A program made the translations under genes and the position numbers. This document shows, piece by piece, positions 33,549 to 41,908 of a DNA stretch of 64,000 bases; position 1 is the first letter of the stretch; each line of letters opens with the position of its first letter. The notes beneath the pieces were generated by a model. It was not told the origin of the DNA and ran no database searches. It worked only from the letters and a program-made list of their open reading frames with translations. This stretch comes from Oscillospiraceae bacterium (GTDB lineage: Bacteria > Bacillota > Clostridia > Oscillospirales > Ruminococcaceae), in NCBI GenBank assembly GCA_020024615.1, contig JAHHTP010000005.1:8080-72079 (forward strand). Reading direction: 5' to 3'.

Positions 33549-34595
33549 TTATTCGTCACCAAGTTCAACAGCATCGGAAATATTGATTTCTTCTTCCGAA
33601 GCTTTCTGTTCCTGCATTTTTTCTGCGTCATCTGCATTATCCTGCGCAGCCTGCTCTAAAATAGCAGTACCATTGGTCAGTTTTAGGAAAATATCCTCAA
33701 GCGACATCTCGGTTGCATGCAATTCCAGAATACGGAAACCAGCTGCGGAGACTGCATCAAACACCTCGCGGCGAATATCGCAGTCGTTAACACCTTCGAT
33801 GACAAATTCATAAACACCTTGCTCTTTTTCACCATGCTCTGTGATATGCGCAATCTTTTCTACTTTGGATAGAGTTTTCATGATTGCCTCAATCTCACCC
33901 TCGATGCGTACGGTAAAGCGTCTATCTTTGGAAAGGCTGTTGGAAAGGTTACTTTCGGTATCATCCGCAACCAGCTTGCCTTCGTTAATTACAACAATAC
34001 GGTCACAGACCGCCTGTACCTCGGTTAAGATATGGGAAGATAAAATAATAGTATGCTGTGAGGAAAGGTTCTTAATCAAATTACGAATCTCAATAATCTG
34101 TTTCGGGTCCAATCCAACAGTCGGTTCGTCTAATATCAATACCCTCGGATTTCCAATCAATGCCTGTGCCAGACCAACACGCTGTTTATAACCTTTAGAA
34201 AGGTTTTTAATCAGACGGGTGTAGACATTTTTGATTTTTACAACCGAGCAAACCTCCTCCAGATGATGCTGACGTGGAAGCTTACAGCGTTTTAAATCAT
34301 AAATAAAGTTTAAGTACTCCTTAACCGTCATATCCAAATATAACGGTGGCTGCTCCGGCAGATAACCGATGTACTTTTTAGCCTCCATCGGGTTTTCCAG
34401 AATATCAAACTCACCTATTTTTGCAACGCCGGAAGTAGCGGACAAATATCCCGTCAGAATATTCATCGTTGTCGATTTACCGGCACCATTCGGACCTAAA
34501 AATCCGAGAATTTCACCTTCATTTACAGTAAAAGAGATGTTATTAATACCGCGTTTGTCTCCGTACTGCTTGGTGAGATTTTTCACCTCAATCAT
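33549..34595 (-). CDS. ABC transporter ATPase, GldA-like
   Basis: 348 residues. Walker A GPNGAGKST, signature LSKGYKQRVGLAQAL and Walker B VLILDEPTVGLD are intact. The C-terminal 40 residues are an acidic tail, rich in glutamate and alanine, not needed for ATPase activity. A strong AGGAGG site precedes the ATG. It is the first gene of the four-gene Gld-type operon (ATPase, permease, GldG-like, DUF4340), with a consensus promoter about 175 bases upstream and an unusually long leader. Confidence 0.93.
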   Translation of the reverse strand: MIEVKNLTKQYGDKRGINNISFTVNEGEILGFLGPNGAGKSTTMNILTGYLSATSGVAKIGEFDILENPMEAKKYIGYLPEQPPLYLDMTVKEYLNFIYDLKRCKLPRQHHLEEVCSVVKIKNVYTRLIKNLSKGYKQRVGLAQALIGNPRVLILDEPTVGLDPKQIIEIRNLIKNLSSQHTIILSSHILTEVQAVCDRIVVINEGKLVADDTESNLSNSLSKDRRFTVRIEGEIEAIMKTLSKVEKIAHITEHGEKEQGVYEFVIEGVNDCDIRREVFDAVSAAGFRILELHATEMSLEDIFLKLTNGTAILEQAAQDNADDAEKMQEQKASEEEINISDAVELGDE

Positions 34596-34769
34596 GAAAT
34601 GTTCCTCCTATGAGCTTCTATCTCCAATCCGGATTCCGGCAATAAAAGTTCATTTTGACTTCTTTTTAGATTTGCATAATGCTGTTTTTACAGTGACAGG
34701 CAGGTTTATACCCTCCGGAATACCTGTCTATTTTCTGGCGATTGAATCGCTCTTACGCACTACCCTACC

Positions 34770-34798
34770 ATTATAGCACAATCTACTGCATTTTTCAA
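34770..34798 (-). promoter_or_regulatory. Sigma-A promoter of the Gld-type operon
   Basis: Minus strand: TTGAAA (34798-34793), 17-base spacer, TATAAT (34775-34770) with TGC directly upstream. The start near 34763 leaves a leader of about 168 bases, which contains a short open frame (34653-34618) and a weak GACAGG/CCTGTC hairpin. Confidence 0.75.
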
Positions 34799-34857
34799 AT
34801 ATCTTTGTGAAAAATGTGTGTGATGTTTTCAAAAACTTTCAAAATTCCGTTCATAAT

Positions 34858-35712
34858 TTATTTGTCAAACGGTTTAACAATTGTTCCCGGATAATAAAAT
34901 TGCAAAATACTTTCAGCATCAGTACCCATCTGCCCCAAGTTTTCCGCCCCGCGTATACTAAGTCCCACACACTTTCCCTCTCCGATACAGACCACTTCCA
35001 ACCCATCTTTGTTCCAGCATACTGTAAAAATGTCAGACATCAACCCTAACACATCCGCAAACATTTCCCCTGAAATCTTATCTTCTCCAATCTGTACCCA
35101 TAGCACTCTGCCTGCTTCGCTACGGGACAAAACCTGCACCTTTGAACAATCAACAGCTTTTTTGGAAAACAGCTGTTGTAACTGCTCTTTCTCAAACTGA
35201 TATTTCTGCCTGCATTTTGTATCGTTCATATCCATGCTTTTCTGGCTAATTAGATAGGGAATGTCCTCTCCCCATATCTGCTGTGCCGATTCACAGAATC
35301 CAAAACCACATTTGTAATATGCCGCCAGAATTGGTTCTCCATGATATAAAATAATCCGGTCTGCTGCCCACTCCGCGGCATCCATCCATACATGATCTGG
35401 TTTTTCCCACACAAATCCGGATTCCTTTTGCGGAATTGCTTCCATCCGTTGCAGCAAATACCATATATCAGTATGTATTGCCGTGCAAACAGCTTTTCTA
35501 ACCTCTGCATTTTCTGTATCTCCTGCCATGTTTTGGGCACATCCCGCCACATACTCCACTAATTCCCTTTGCACAATTTTTTCCTGCTCCTGCACTGGAA
35601 TCATCGCTTTTTTAGTGCTTGCACCACAACAGATTAGAATAACCGTGAAAATCAGCATAACAATTCCCACTACTGCCCAAAACCTGTATTTTTTATGAAC
35701 AAAGCAATACAT
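34858..35712 (-). CDS. Membrane-anchored protein of unknown function
   Basis: 284 residues from the ATG at 35712, four bases after AGGAGG. One N-terminal membrane segment (about 10-31, ending LICCGAS) puts the rest outside the cell. I do not recognise a domain. The body has spaced cysteines and tryptophans, a helical first half (residues 40-120) and a more strand-rich second half ending in YPGTIVKPFDK. It sits alone between the Gld-type operon promoter and the divergent citrate synthase gene; nothing suggests a partner. The presence of a clear ribosome-binding site and good codon use make it a real gene. Confidence 0.65.
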   Translation of the reverse strand: MYCFVHKKYRFWAVVGIVMLIFTVILICCGASTKKAMIPVQEQEKIVQRELVEYVAGCAQNMAGDTENAEVRKAVCTAIHTDIWYLLQRMEAIPQKESGFVWEKPDHVWMDAAEWAADRIILYHGEPILAAYYKCGFGFCESAQQIWGEDIPYLISQKSMDMNDTKCRQKYQFEKEQLQQLFSKKAVDCSKVQVLSRSEAGRVLWVQIGEDKISGEMFADVLGLMSDIFTVCWNKDGLEVVCIGEGKCVGLSIRGAENLGQMGTDAESILQFYYPGTIVKPFDK

Positions 35713-35831
35713 AATACCTCCTGATATGAAAATATTTATCATGAATTCTTCAAAAAGTAGATCGATTTCCATATTTCAAACTATTTTTTCAACAAAAATG
35801 CATGAAAACACAATTAAACTTGCATTTTAGC

Positions 35832-35860
35832 TTGACAGGTAATGTAAATTCGTCTATAAT
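35832..35860 (+). promoter_or_regulatory. Consensus sigma-A promoter of the citrate synthase gene
   Basis: TTGACA (35832-35837), 17-base spacer, TATAAT (35855-35860). Full consensus in hexamers and spacing. The leader is about 55 bases. Confidence 0.85.
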
Positions 35861-35919
35861 AGATTTAACTTCATGCTAACAATGGCAAATACCAAATAGA
35901 GTCAGAAAGGAAACCTGTC

Positions 35920-37278
35920 ATGCTATCCGTCAATCAGGAACAGAAAGAACTGCTGCTGAAATTCAGCAAAAATCTACAACAACCGAAAATCACTTCTGAG
36001 CAGTATATCACCTATAATATTAAACGCGGTCTGCGTAATGCAGACGGTACCGGTGTTATGGCAGGTATTACCAGCATCTGTAATGTACATGGTTATGTTA
36101 TTAATGAGGGCGAACGAGAACCGATTCCGGGTCAGCTTTTCTTTCGCGGCTATAACATCCGTGAAATCGTAAAAAACTGTCAGGAAAATGACCGCTTCGG
36201 GTTTGAAGAAGTCATGTATTTACTGCTGTTCGGGGCTTTGCCAGATGAACAGACGTTAAATGAATTCTGTACCATGATCAAACAGCTGCGCCATCTGCCG
36301 GAGGGATTTGCTGAAGATATGATTATCAAAGCTCCATCCCCAAATATTATGAACAAAATGGCGCGTTCGGTGTTGGCACTCTACTCCTATGACCATGATG
36401 TCGAAAACTCAACCATTGAAAAAGAACTAGAAATCGCAGTAAACTTAATTGCAAAGATGTCGGTCATCATGGTCGATGCCTATCAGGTAAAACGCCGTTA
36501 CTATGACGGGGAAACAATGTACTTTCATCCACTGCGTGACAACGAAAGCTTTGCAGAAAGCATTCTTTCCATGTTGCGTCCAGACAGAGAATACACTCAC
36601 GAAGAAGCAATGCTTCTGGATCTATGTTTAATCCTGCATGCTGAGCATGGCGGCGGTAACAACTCCACCTTTGCTTCCCGTGTTTTAACCTCTACCGGAA
36701 CCGACGCTTATTCTGCTATTGCAGCCGGTATTGGTGCGTTGAAAGGTCCAAAGCACGGCGGCGCAAACATCAAAGTTATGGAAATGGTTTCCCACTTTGA
36801 ACAGGATGTACAAGACATTAACGATAGAGAACAGGTTGCAGCCTATATCGAAAAACTTCTGGATAAAGAAGTGGGGGACCACTCCGGCTTAGTATATGGT
36901 ATGGGACATGCCGTATATACCCTTTCTGATCCGCGTGCCCAGCTTCTAAAAGAAGCAGCTAAAAAAGTAGTTCAGGGCACCGAATTAGAGCGAAACTTCC
37001 GTTTGCTGGAACTCATTGAAGAATTAACTCCAGAAATCTATGCACGCAAAAAAGAAAATAGTAAACCAATGTGCGCCAATGTTGATTTATACTCTGGCCT
37101 GGTTTACCAGTCTCTGAAAATCCCGGTAGACCTGTACACCCCACTATTTGCTGTAGCGAGAATGTGTGGCTGGGCTGCACATCGCATGGAAGAAATCATG
37201 TCTGGCAGTCGCATCATGCGTCCAGCATACAAATCCATCGCCAAACCGCGTACCTATATTCCATTGAAAAACAGATAA
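35920..37278 (+). CDS. gltA: Citrate (or 2-methylcitrate) synthase
   Basis: 452 residues. The active-site blocks are present: LHAEHGGGNNSTF with the first catalytic histidine, KGPKHGGAN with the second, and the late aspartate region near NVDLYSGLVY. The long N-terminal extension before YNIKRGLRNADGTGV is normal for the Clostridia type. It condenses oxaloacetate and acetyl-CoA to citrate, feeding 2-oxoglutarate and glutamate synthesis in anaerobes. No aconitase or isocitrate dehydrogenase gene lies beside it, which is somewhat unusual. An AGAAAGGA site precedes the ATG, a consensus promoter lies upstream and a terminator follows, so it is a single-gene unit. Confidence 0.94.
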   Translation: MLSVNQEQKELLLKFSKNLQQPKITSEQYITYNIKRGLRNADGTGVMAGITSICNVHGYVINEGEREPIPGQLFFRGYNIREIVKNCQENDRFGFEEVMYLLLFGALPDEQTLNEFCTMIKQLRHLPEGFAEDMIIKAPSPNIMNKMARSVLALYSYDHDVENSTIEKELEIAVNLIAKMSVIMVDAYQVKRRYYDGETMYFHPLRDNESFAESILSMLRPDREYTHEEAMLLDLCLILHAEHGGGNNSTFASRVLTSTGTDAYSAIAAGIGALKGPKHGGANIKVMEMVSHFEQDVQDINDREQVAAYIEKLLDKEVGDHSGLVYGMGHAVYTLSDPRAQLLKEAAKKVVQGTELERNFRLLELIEELTPEIYARKKENSKPMCANVDLYSGLVYQSLKIPVDLYTPLFAVARMCGWAAHRMEEIMSGSRIMRPAYKSIAKPRTYIPLKNR

Positions 37279-37287
37279 ACCTCACAC

Positions 37288-37317
37288 AAGGATCACTTTC
37301 ACTGGTGATCCTTTTTC
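37288..37317 (+). terminator. Terminator after gltA
   Basis: Perfect nine-base stem AAGGATCAC / GTGATCCTT (37288-37296 with 37305-37313) followed by TTTC. Confidence 0.88.
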
Positions 37318-37405
37318 ATTTGCGCTTTATTCACAGTTCAGTTATATCTTGTTCCTTGCTATCCATTCGCATCTGTTATATAATAAAAGAAAAGGGGGGA
37401 TTGAT

Positions 37406-38842
37406 ATGATCCATTCATTCAAACAGCAATCGCCGGAATCGCTTGGTATTTCATCCAAAGCGATTATTAAATTTATAGAAACGGCAAAAAAGAAAAATTT
37501 TAATCTGCACTCGGCCATGCTGCTGCGACATGGGAAAACCGCACTGGAATGTTATTTCAAACCTTATGCGGCGGATAAGGTGCATATTCTGTATTCATTG
37601 AGTAAAAGTTTTACCTCTACAGCGGTCGGATTTGCTGTTCAGGAGGGACTTCTTTCCATTGAAGATTATGCCGTTGACTTCTTTGCTGACACCCTGCCGT
37701 GCAATCCCTGCGATAATATGCGAAAAGTCAAGATTCGGCATCTATTGTCTATGGCTTCCGGCCATTCAATAGCACCACAGATTTTTGATAAAAGTGACTG
37801 GACTTACCACTTTTTAACCAGCTATGTTGACAAAGAACCTGGTAGTTTGTTTGTCTATAATTCTGGCGCTACCTACCTGATTTCAGCAATCATTCAAAAA
37901 GTAACTGGGGAAACTGTCACGGATTACTTAAAGCCGCGTCTATTTGAACCACTCGGCTTTTCAGAAAATATCTGGTGGGAACAATCCCCAAACGGTGTAG
38001 ATTGCGGTGGATTTGGCCTTAACCTTACCACCCGTGATATTGCAAAATTCGGACAGTTTTTATTACAGCGCGGCAGATGGAATGGGCAGCAACTATTAAA
38101 CGCCGAATGGATTGATATGGCCACTTCCAAACATATTGACAACTATGGTACACTGGACTGGGGCTGTGGCTATGGATTTCAGTTCTGGAGATGCCAACCG
38201 GAAGGCGTATTCCGTGGTGATGGTGCTTTCGGTCAGTTTTGTGTTGTTATGCCAGAACAGGATGCTGTTTTCGTCACCACTGCTGGTACCGAAGATATGC
38301 AGCAATGCCTGACCGCTGTCTGGGAAATTCTACTTCCAGCAATGCAGGAAAATGCTCTACCGGAAGATGAATCAGAATATCAAAAACTACTTGATCTATG
38401 TGATAATTTACAGGTTCCGGTCGATTTTAAATTCAAATCTGCCAAAATCAAGGTAAATGATATCACCTACCAGCTTTCCGAAAACCCAATCGGCTTTACC
38501 AGCTTGACGGCGCATTTCGGAAAATCCAAAGATACCCTAATCTTTACCACAGCAAAAGGAGAATTCCATTGTGAAATCGATCATCACGGATTTACCGATA
38601 ACAAATACCCAGATGATATTACCATTTCACAATTCGATCCATTTTATCTGAATCATTGTGCTGCTGGCGGATGGCTGAATGATACCACCTACCGACTGTA
38701 TCTGTACGCTACTTATGATGCTTCTTTTGATATCATAGAACTGACTTTCTATCCGGATACGAAAATCGTGAAACTGCATTTCACCAGAACCATGGATATG
38801 GAACCATATGATTTCATAATATTTGGTGCTGCTGTCGAATAA
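37406..38842 (+). CDS. Beta-lactamase-fold serine hydrolase
   Basis: 478 residues from the ATG at 37406 after an AAAGGGGGG site. The S-x-x-K nucleophile motif is SLSK (S64, K67), with a tyrosine motif FVYNSGATYL near residue 150 and a late glycine motif GDGAFGQF in place of the H-x-G/K-T-G box. The first 320 residues are the class C beta-lactamase/esterase fold; the last 150 form a beta-rich extra domain. There is no signal peptide, so this is an intracellular esterase, amidase or peptidase rather than a resistance enzyme. The substrate is unknown. Confidence 0.85.
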   Translation: MIHSFKQQSPESLGISSKAIIKFIETAKKKNFNLHSAMLLRHGKTALECYFKPYAADKVHILYSLSKSFTSTAVGFAVQEGLLSIEDYAVDFFADTLPCNPCDNMRKVKIRHLLSMASGHSIAPQIFDKSDWTYHFLTSYVDKEPGSLFVYNSGATYLISAIIQKVTGETVTDYLKPRLFEPLGFSENIWWEQSPNGVDCGGFGLNLTTRDIAKFGQFLLQRGRWNGQQLLNAEWIDMATSKHIDNYGTLDWGCGYGFQFWRCQPEGVFRGDGAFGQFCVVMPEQDAVFVTTAGTEDMQQCLTAVWEILLPAMQENALPEDESEYQKLLDLCDNLQVPVDFKFKSAKIKVNDITYQLSENPIGFTSLTAHFGKSKDTLIFTTAKGEFHCEIDHHGFTDNKYPDDITISQFDPFYLNHCAAGGWLNDTTYRLYLYATYDASFDIIELTFYPDTKIVKLHFTRTMDMEPYDFIIFGAAVE

Positions 38843-38849
38843 ACGCACA

Positions 38850-38906
38850 AATCCCTCCCAAAGAACATAGTATGCTGTAAAGATTCTATGCGCTTTCGGA
38901 GGGATT
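38850..38906 (+). promoter_or_regulatory. Hairpin that masks the ribosome-binding site of the YtaF-like gene
   Basis: AATCCCTCC (38850-38858) can pair perfectly with GGAGGGATT (38898-38906), which is the ribosome-binding site and ends one base before the ATG. Inside, CATAG (38866-38870) pairs with CTATG (38886-38890). The stem would hide the ribosome-binding site unless opened. Confidence 0.6.
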
Positions 38907-39509
38907 ATGATATATTCTCTTTTTCATGACCTGCTCCCAGTCATTGGCCTCTGTCTGGGAGCAAACTTAGATCTGCTGTTTGCCGCCACTTCCCGGTATG
39001 AACTATTGCAAAACGGAAAATCTTTCTGCAATCTACTATGCATCTCTGGAGCATCCACCTTGATGACAACCATAAGCACTATATGCGGTATGTGGATTGC
39101 ACCTGTTTTTCCACCAACTGCTGCAAAACAGATTTCTGGTGCAGTGTTGATTCTGCTTTCCCTTTTTGCTTTGGGAAAATCCTTTCAAAAACAGAAAAAA
39201 CCATCCTGTCAATCGGTTAAAATCATTCTTCTTTCATTCTTGCTTTCACTCAACAATATCGGTCCTGGAATTGCTGCTGGCGTTGCGGGACTGTCGCCCG
39301 TTTTAATGTTTGCCTGTACCTTGTGTTTTACATTAACAGCCTGTTATCTGGGAATTCATTTATCAAAAAAGCTGCTCTCGTGTCTTACCGAAAGCAGCCT
39401 GGAACGAATCTCAAATTGTATTTTACTCTTTATTGGCCTCTGCCAACTGGGCCTCTTCCACTTCTTGTTCGACCTCATCTCCTGGACCGTCCAATTTTTT
39501 ACGCATTAA
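38907..39509 (+). CDS. ytaF: YtaF/MntP-family membrane protein
   Basis: 200 residues with six membrane segments arranged as two similar halves. The paired motifs LCLGANLDLLFAA in segment 1 and LLSLNNIGPGIAAGVAGL in segment 4 resemble the acidic/asparagine motifs of the MntP manganese exporter and its sporulation relative YtaF. A metal-export or spore-membrane role is inferred from the family only. Its ribosome-binding site lies inside a stable hairpin (38850-38906). The last 87 bases overlap the end of the MFS gene on the other strand; the open frame continues through a plausible final helix, so the overlap appears real. Confidence 0.65.
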   Translation: MIYSLFHDLLPVIGLCLGANLDLLFAATSRYELLQNGKSFCNLLCISGASTLMTTISTICGMWIAPVFPPTAAKQISGAVLILLSLFALGKSFQKQKKPSCQSVKIILLSFLLSLNNIGPGIAAGVAGLSPVLMFACTLCFTLTACYLGIHLSKKLLSCLTESSLERISNCILLFIGLCQLGLFHFLFDLISWTVQFFTH

Positions 39510-40829
39510 AATAATGTATAAAACAATACCAAGCGACAAAATGCTCTGAATAAAAATTAACATCTGGATACCATCAATTTTTAAGAACAGCAGATTGAAA
39601 ACCCGATTTTCGGTGGCTGCGATAAACGCTGTACCTACCATCTGACCCAGCAACGCAAATACATTGGATGCTAGTGAATGGAATGCAAGACAGGTGGTTC
39701 TATCCTTAACCGGCATATGAATCCAAGCCAGATTTGCAAAGGTGAGGTTCAAACCTGTACCGATAATATGCTGTGAAATTCTCAGGATCGGGTATAAAAT
39801 GGATACATTTTCCTTAGTAAAAAACAGGATAATCCATAAGCCGATGCTCTGAAAAAACATATTCAGAATCAACGGACCAAACATGGAATGATGCGCCAAA
39901 TATCTTCTCCACAACGGAACCATCAAAAACAGGAAAATGCAGTACAGCGAGTCAATCGTGGTAATCTCACCATAAGAAACTTCCATTGGTCCGAGCACAT
40001 ATGCAGAAAATGCAGATGAAGAAAGAAAACATACAAAGTTCCAAATGTAAACAATCGCTACGGTTGCAAGGAAAATCTTATAACGGAACGGCTCTCTGAT
40101 AATGGCAACCAGAGAAGTACCGCTTCCAGTATTGACATATTCCGGCTCCTTTGGTCGGGTCAGGAAATAAATCTCAATCAGCGACAATACAAAACCAATC
40201 ATACGCAGAATGACGATAAACATAATCTCCTGCTCTTTTCCGAAGGATGTAACAAAGGATGCCAGCTGACCAGATAATAATACGGTCAACGCCTGCACAG
40301 CACCATTGATAATCATCTGTAAGGATAGATAGTTGGTACGCATCTGATTGTCGCCCATATAATTCATGTGCCATGCAGAAAATCCTGGAGAAGTAATATT
40401 TGCAATCGTACCAGCAACAAAAACAAATATACACAACACCACAATTTTACCATCCGTTGAAAGTGGGAAAAACGGAAGCAATGTGATACCCAGTATATTG
40501 ACCGTATGATAGATCAAACGCGTAATAATCAATACCTTTTTTCGTTTTTTAAACCGATTCAAAAACATCGGTGAAAAAATATTGAAAAATCCTGTGATCA
40601 GCGAAATCGTACCAACAATACCGATATTGACAATATCTATTCCCATTGCCAACAGGAATCCGGTATAAAATGTACCGCCGATAATGGAATTGAAAATTGT
40701 ACCTAAAACGCCTGAAAAGATAATCTGTGCACGAGATTTTCCCATTTCATCTTTAGAAAATACTTCGCCCCATGTTGAATTCTGCATCCAGACTTTCGGA
40801 TTTAAATTTCGTATGCTTATTTTTGCCAT
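39423..40829 (-). CDS. Major facilitator superfamily transporter
   Basis: 468 residues from the ATG at 40829 after an AGGGGA site. About twelve membrane segments. The cytoplasmic loop between segments 2 and 3 (LNRFKKRKKVLIITR) has the basic character of MFS motif A, though not its exact letters. The C-terminal 25 residues form a charged tail (GDEVEQEVEEAQLAEANKE) and are the part overlapping the convergent YtaF-like gene. The substrate cannot be told. A consensus-type promoter lies 50-75 bases upstream, and the gene stands alone. Confidence 0.85.
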   Translation of the reverse strand: MAKISIRNLNPKVWMQNSTWGEVFSKDEMGKSRAQIIFSGVLGTIFNSIIGGTFYTGFLLAMGIDIVNIGIVGTISLITGFFNIFSPMFLNRFKKRKKVLIITRLIYHTVNILGITLLPFFPLSTDGKIVVLCIFVFVAGTIANITSPGFSAWHMNYMGDNQMRTNYLSLQMIINGAVQALTVLLSGQLASFVTSFGKEQEIMFIVILRMIGFVLSLIEIYFLTRPKEPEYVNTGSGTSLVAIIREPFRYKIFLATVAIVYIWNFVCFLSSSAFSAYVLGPMEVSYGEITTIDSLYCIFLFLMVPLWRRYLAHHSMFGPLILNMFFQSIGLWIILFFTKENVSILYPILRISQHIIGTGLNLTFANLAWIHMPVKDRTTCLAFHSLASNVFALLGQMVGTAFIAATENRVFNLLFLKIDGIQMLIFIQSILSLGIVLYIILMRKKLDGPGDEVEQEVEEAQLAEANKE

Positions 40830-40877
40830 ATAAACGTCCCCTAATTTACGATACTCGATGGTCAGCCATCTGTTAGC

Positions 40878-40906
40878 ATAATACCACAACTATTATCAAA
40901 TTTCAA
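40878..40906 (-). promoter_or_regulatory. Sigma-A promoter of the MFS gene
   Basis: Minus strand: TTGAAA (40906-40901), 17-base spacer, TATTAT (40883-40878). Confidence 0.7.
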
Positions 40907-40977
40907 CCGCTTTTATTATTTTTCCTGCGTTAATTTTTACCAACCGTGTCAACTAAATTCTGTTAAAACAACCAATT

Positions 40978-41877
40978 TTATTTAATTTTCATCCGACTCA
41001 TAAAATCCTTACTGGAATACTTTGACGCCCGGTTGAATCGGCCAAGCCGAATGGGATCACTCAAATTTTCAGTCGGACAAAGGTAATTTACCTTTTCCTC
41101 ACAGGTAAATGCAAACCTGAATCCCATCTGATGCAGCAGAGGGTAGGACTGTTTACAAATCGCTCCGAACGGATAAGCAAAGCAATCCGGCCGGTACCCC
41201 AAATTTTGTTCCATTGCGTTTGAAAGAGTTGTCAAATCCTGCAAGATTGCATCGCAATAGTGCTTTTCAGTCTCACCTGTATTGATGGAAATCCCATACC
41301 TCTCCCCCTTTCCTTTTGCTTTATGCAAATTATAGGTATGACTGCCCAGTTCTATCAAACCAGATTCCTTCATTTCTTTTAACTGCTGCCATGTCATATG
41401 TGCATAATTGACATCCTGCTTTTCCCCATCTGAATACAGTTGGGTGTAATATCCCAGAATAAAGCAGACTGCCGGCATATGATATTGTTTGAGCAACGGA
41501 TATGCATAGGTATAGACACTGTAATACCCATCATCAAAGGTTAGCAGCACACTTTTTTCCGGCAGATCAGACTTTCCGGCATAATAATCCCGTAGCTGCT
41601 GCATGGAAATTGCTGTATACCCCCTACTTTGCAGTTCCTTTAAATCCGATTCAAACTGCACCGGAGAAATGGTATAATCTCCAAGCTTCTGCCCATTTTC
41701 AGACAGATGATGATACATGATTACCGGAAGCAAAACTGTATCTGTCGGTTGAGCAGAAGTGTGTACAGAATTTGTGGAAATTTTCCATACCGCACCACCT
41801 GCCAATAACCCCAGACAAAGGACACACGCCAAACAAACCGCCCATGCCTTCACTCTAATCAATCCAAATCTTCGCAC
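40978..41877 (-). CDS. Polysaccharide deacetylase family protein (NodB domain)
   Basis: 299 residues if translation starts at the GTG at 41877, eight bases after GGGGG; ATG codons at 41892 and 41919 are alternatives with weaker sites. One N-terminal membrane segment (about 8-32) anchors an external NodB domain. Its catalytic motifs are TFDDGY (metal-binding aspartate pair) and SHTYNLH (metal-binding histidines), with AYPFG as motif 3. It would remove acetyl groups from a cell-wall or exopolysaccharide N-acetylglucosamine. It is divergent from the QueG-like gene, with only 31 bases between the starts. Confidence 0.88.
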   Translation of the reverse strand: MRRFGLIRVKAWAVCLACVLCLGLLAGGAVWKISTNSVHTSAQPTDTVLLPVIMYHHLSENGQKLGDYTISPVQFESDLKELQSRGYTAISMQQLRDYYAGKSDLPEKSVLLTFDDGYYSVYTYAYPLLKQYHMPAVCFILGYYTQLYSDGEKQDVNYAHMTWQQLKEMKESGLIELGSHTYNLHKAKGKGERYGISINTGETEKHYCDAILQDLTTLSNAMEQNLGYRPDCFAYPFGAICKQSYPLLHQMGFRFAFTCEEKVNYLCPTENLSDPIRLGRFNRASKYSSKDFMSRMKIK

Positions 41878-41908
41878 AAAATCTACCCCCATTCGAAAGG
41901 AAAACAAA

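Noticed and set aside
37406..38842. Beta-lactamase resistance gene
   Set aside because: There is no signal peptide and the KTG-type box is not conserved; an intracellular esterase or peptidase is more likely.
38850..38906. yybP-ykoY manganese riboswitch before the YtaF/MntP-like gene
   Set aside because: The element is too short and lacks the conserved loops; only a simple stem that hides the ribosome-binding site is visible.
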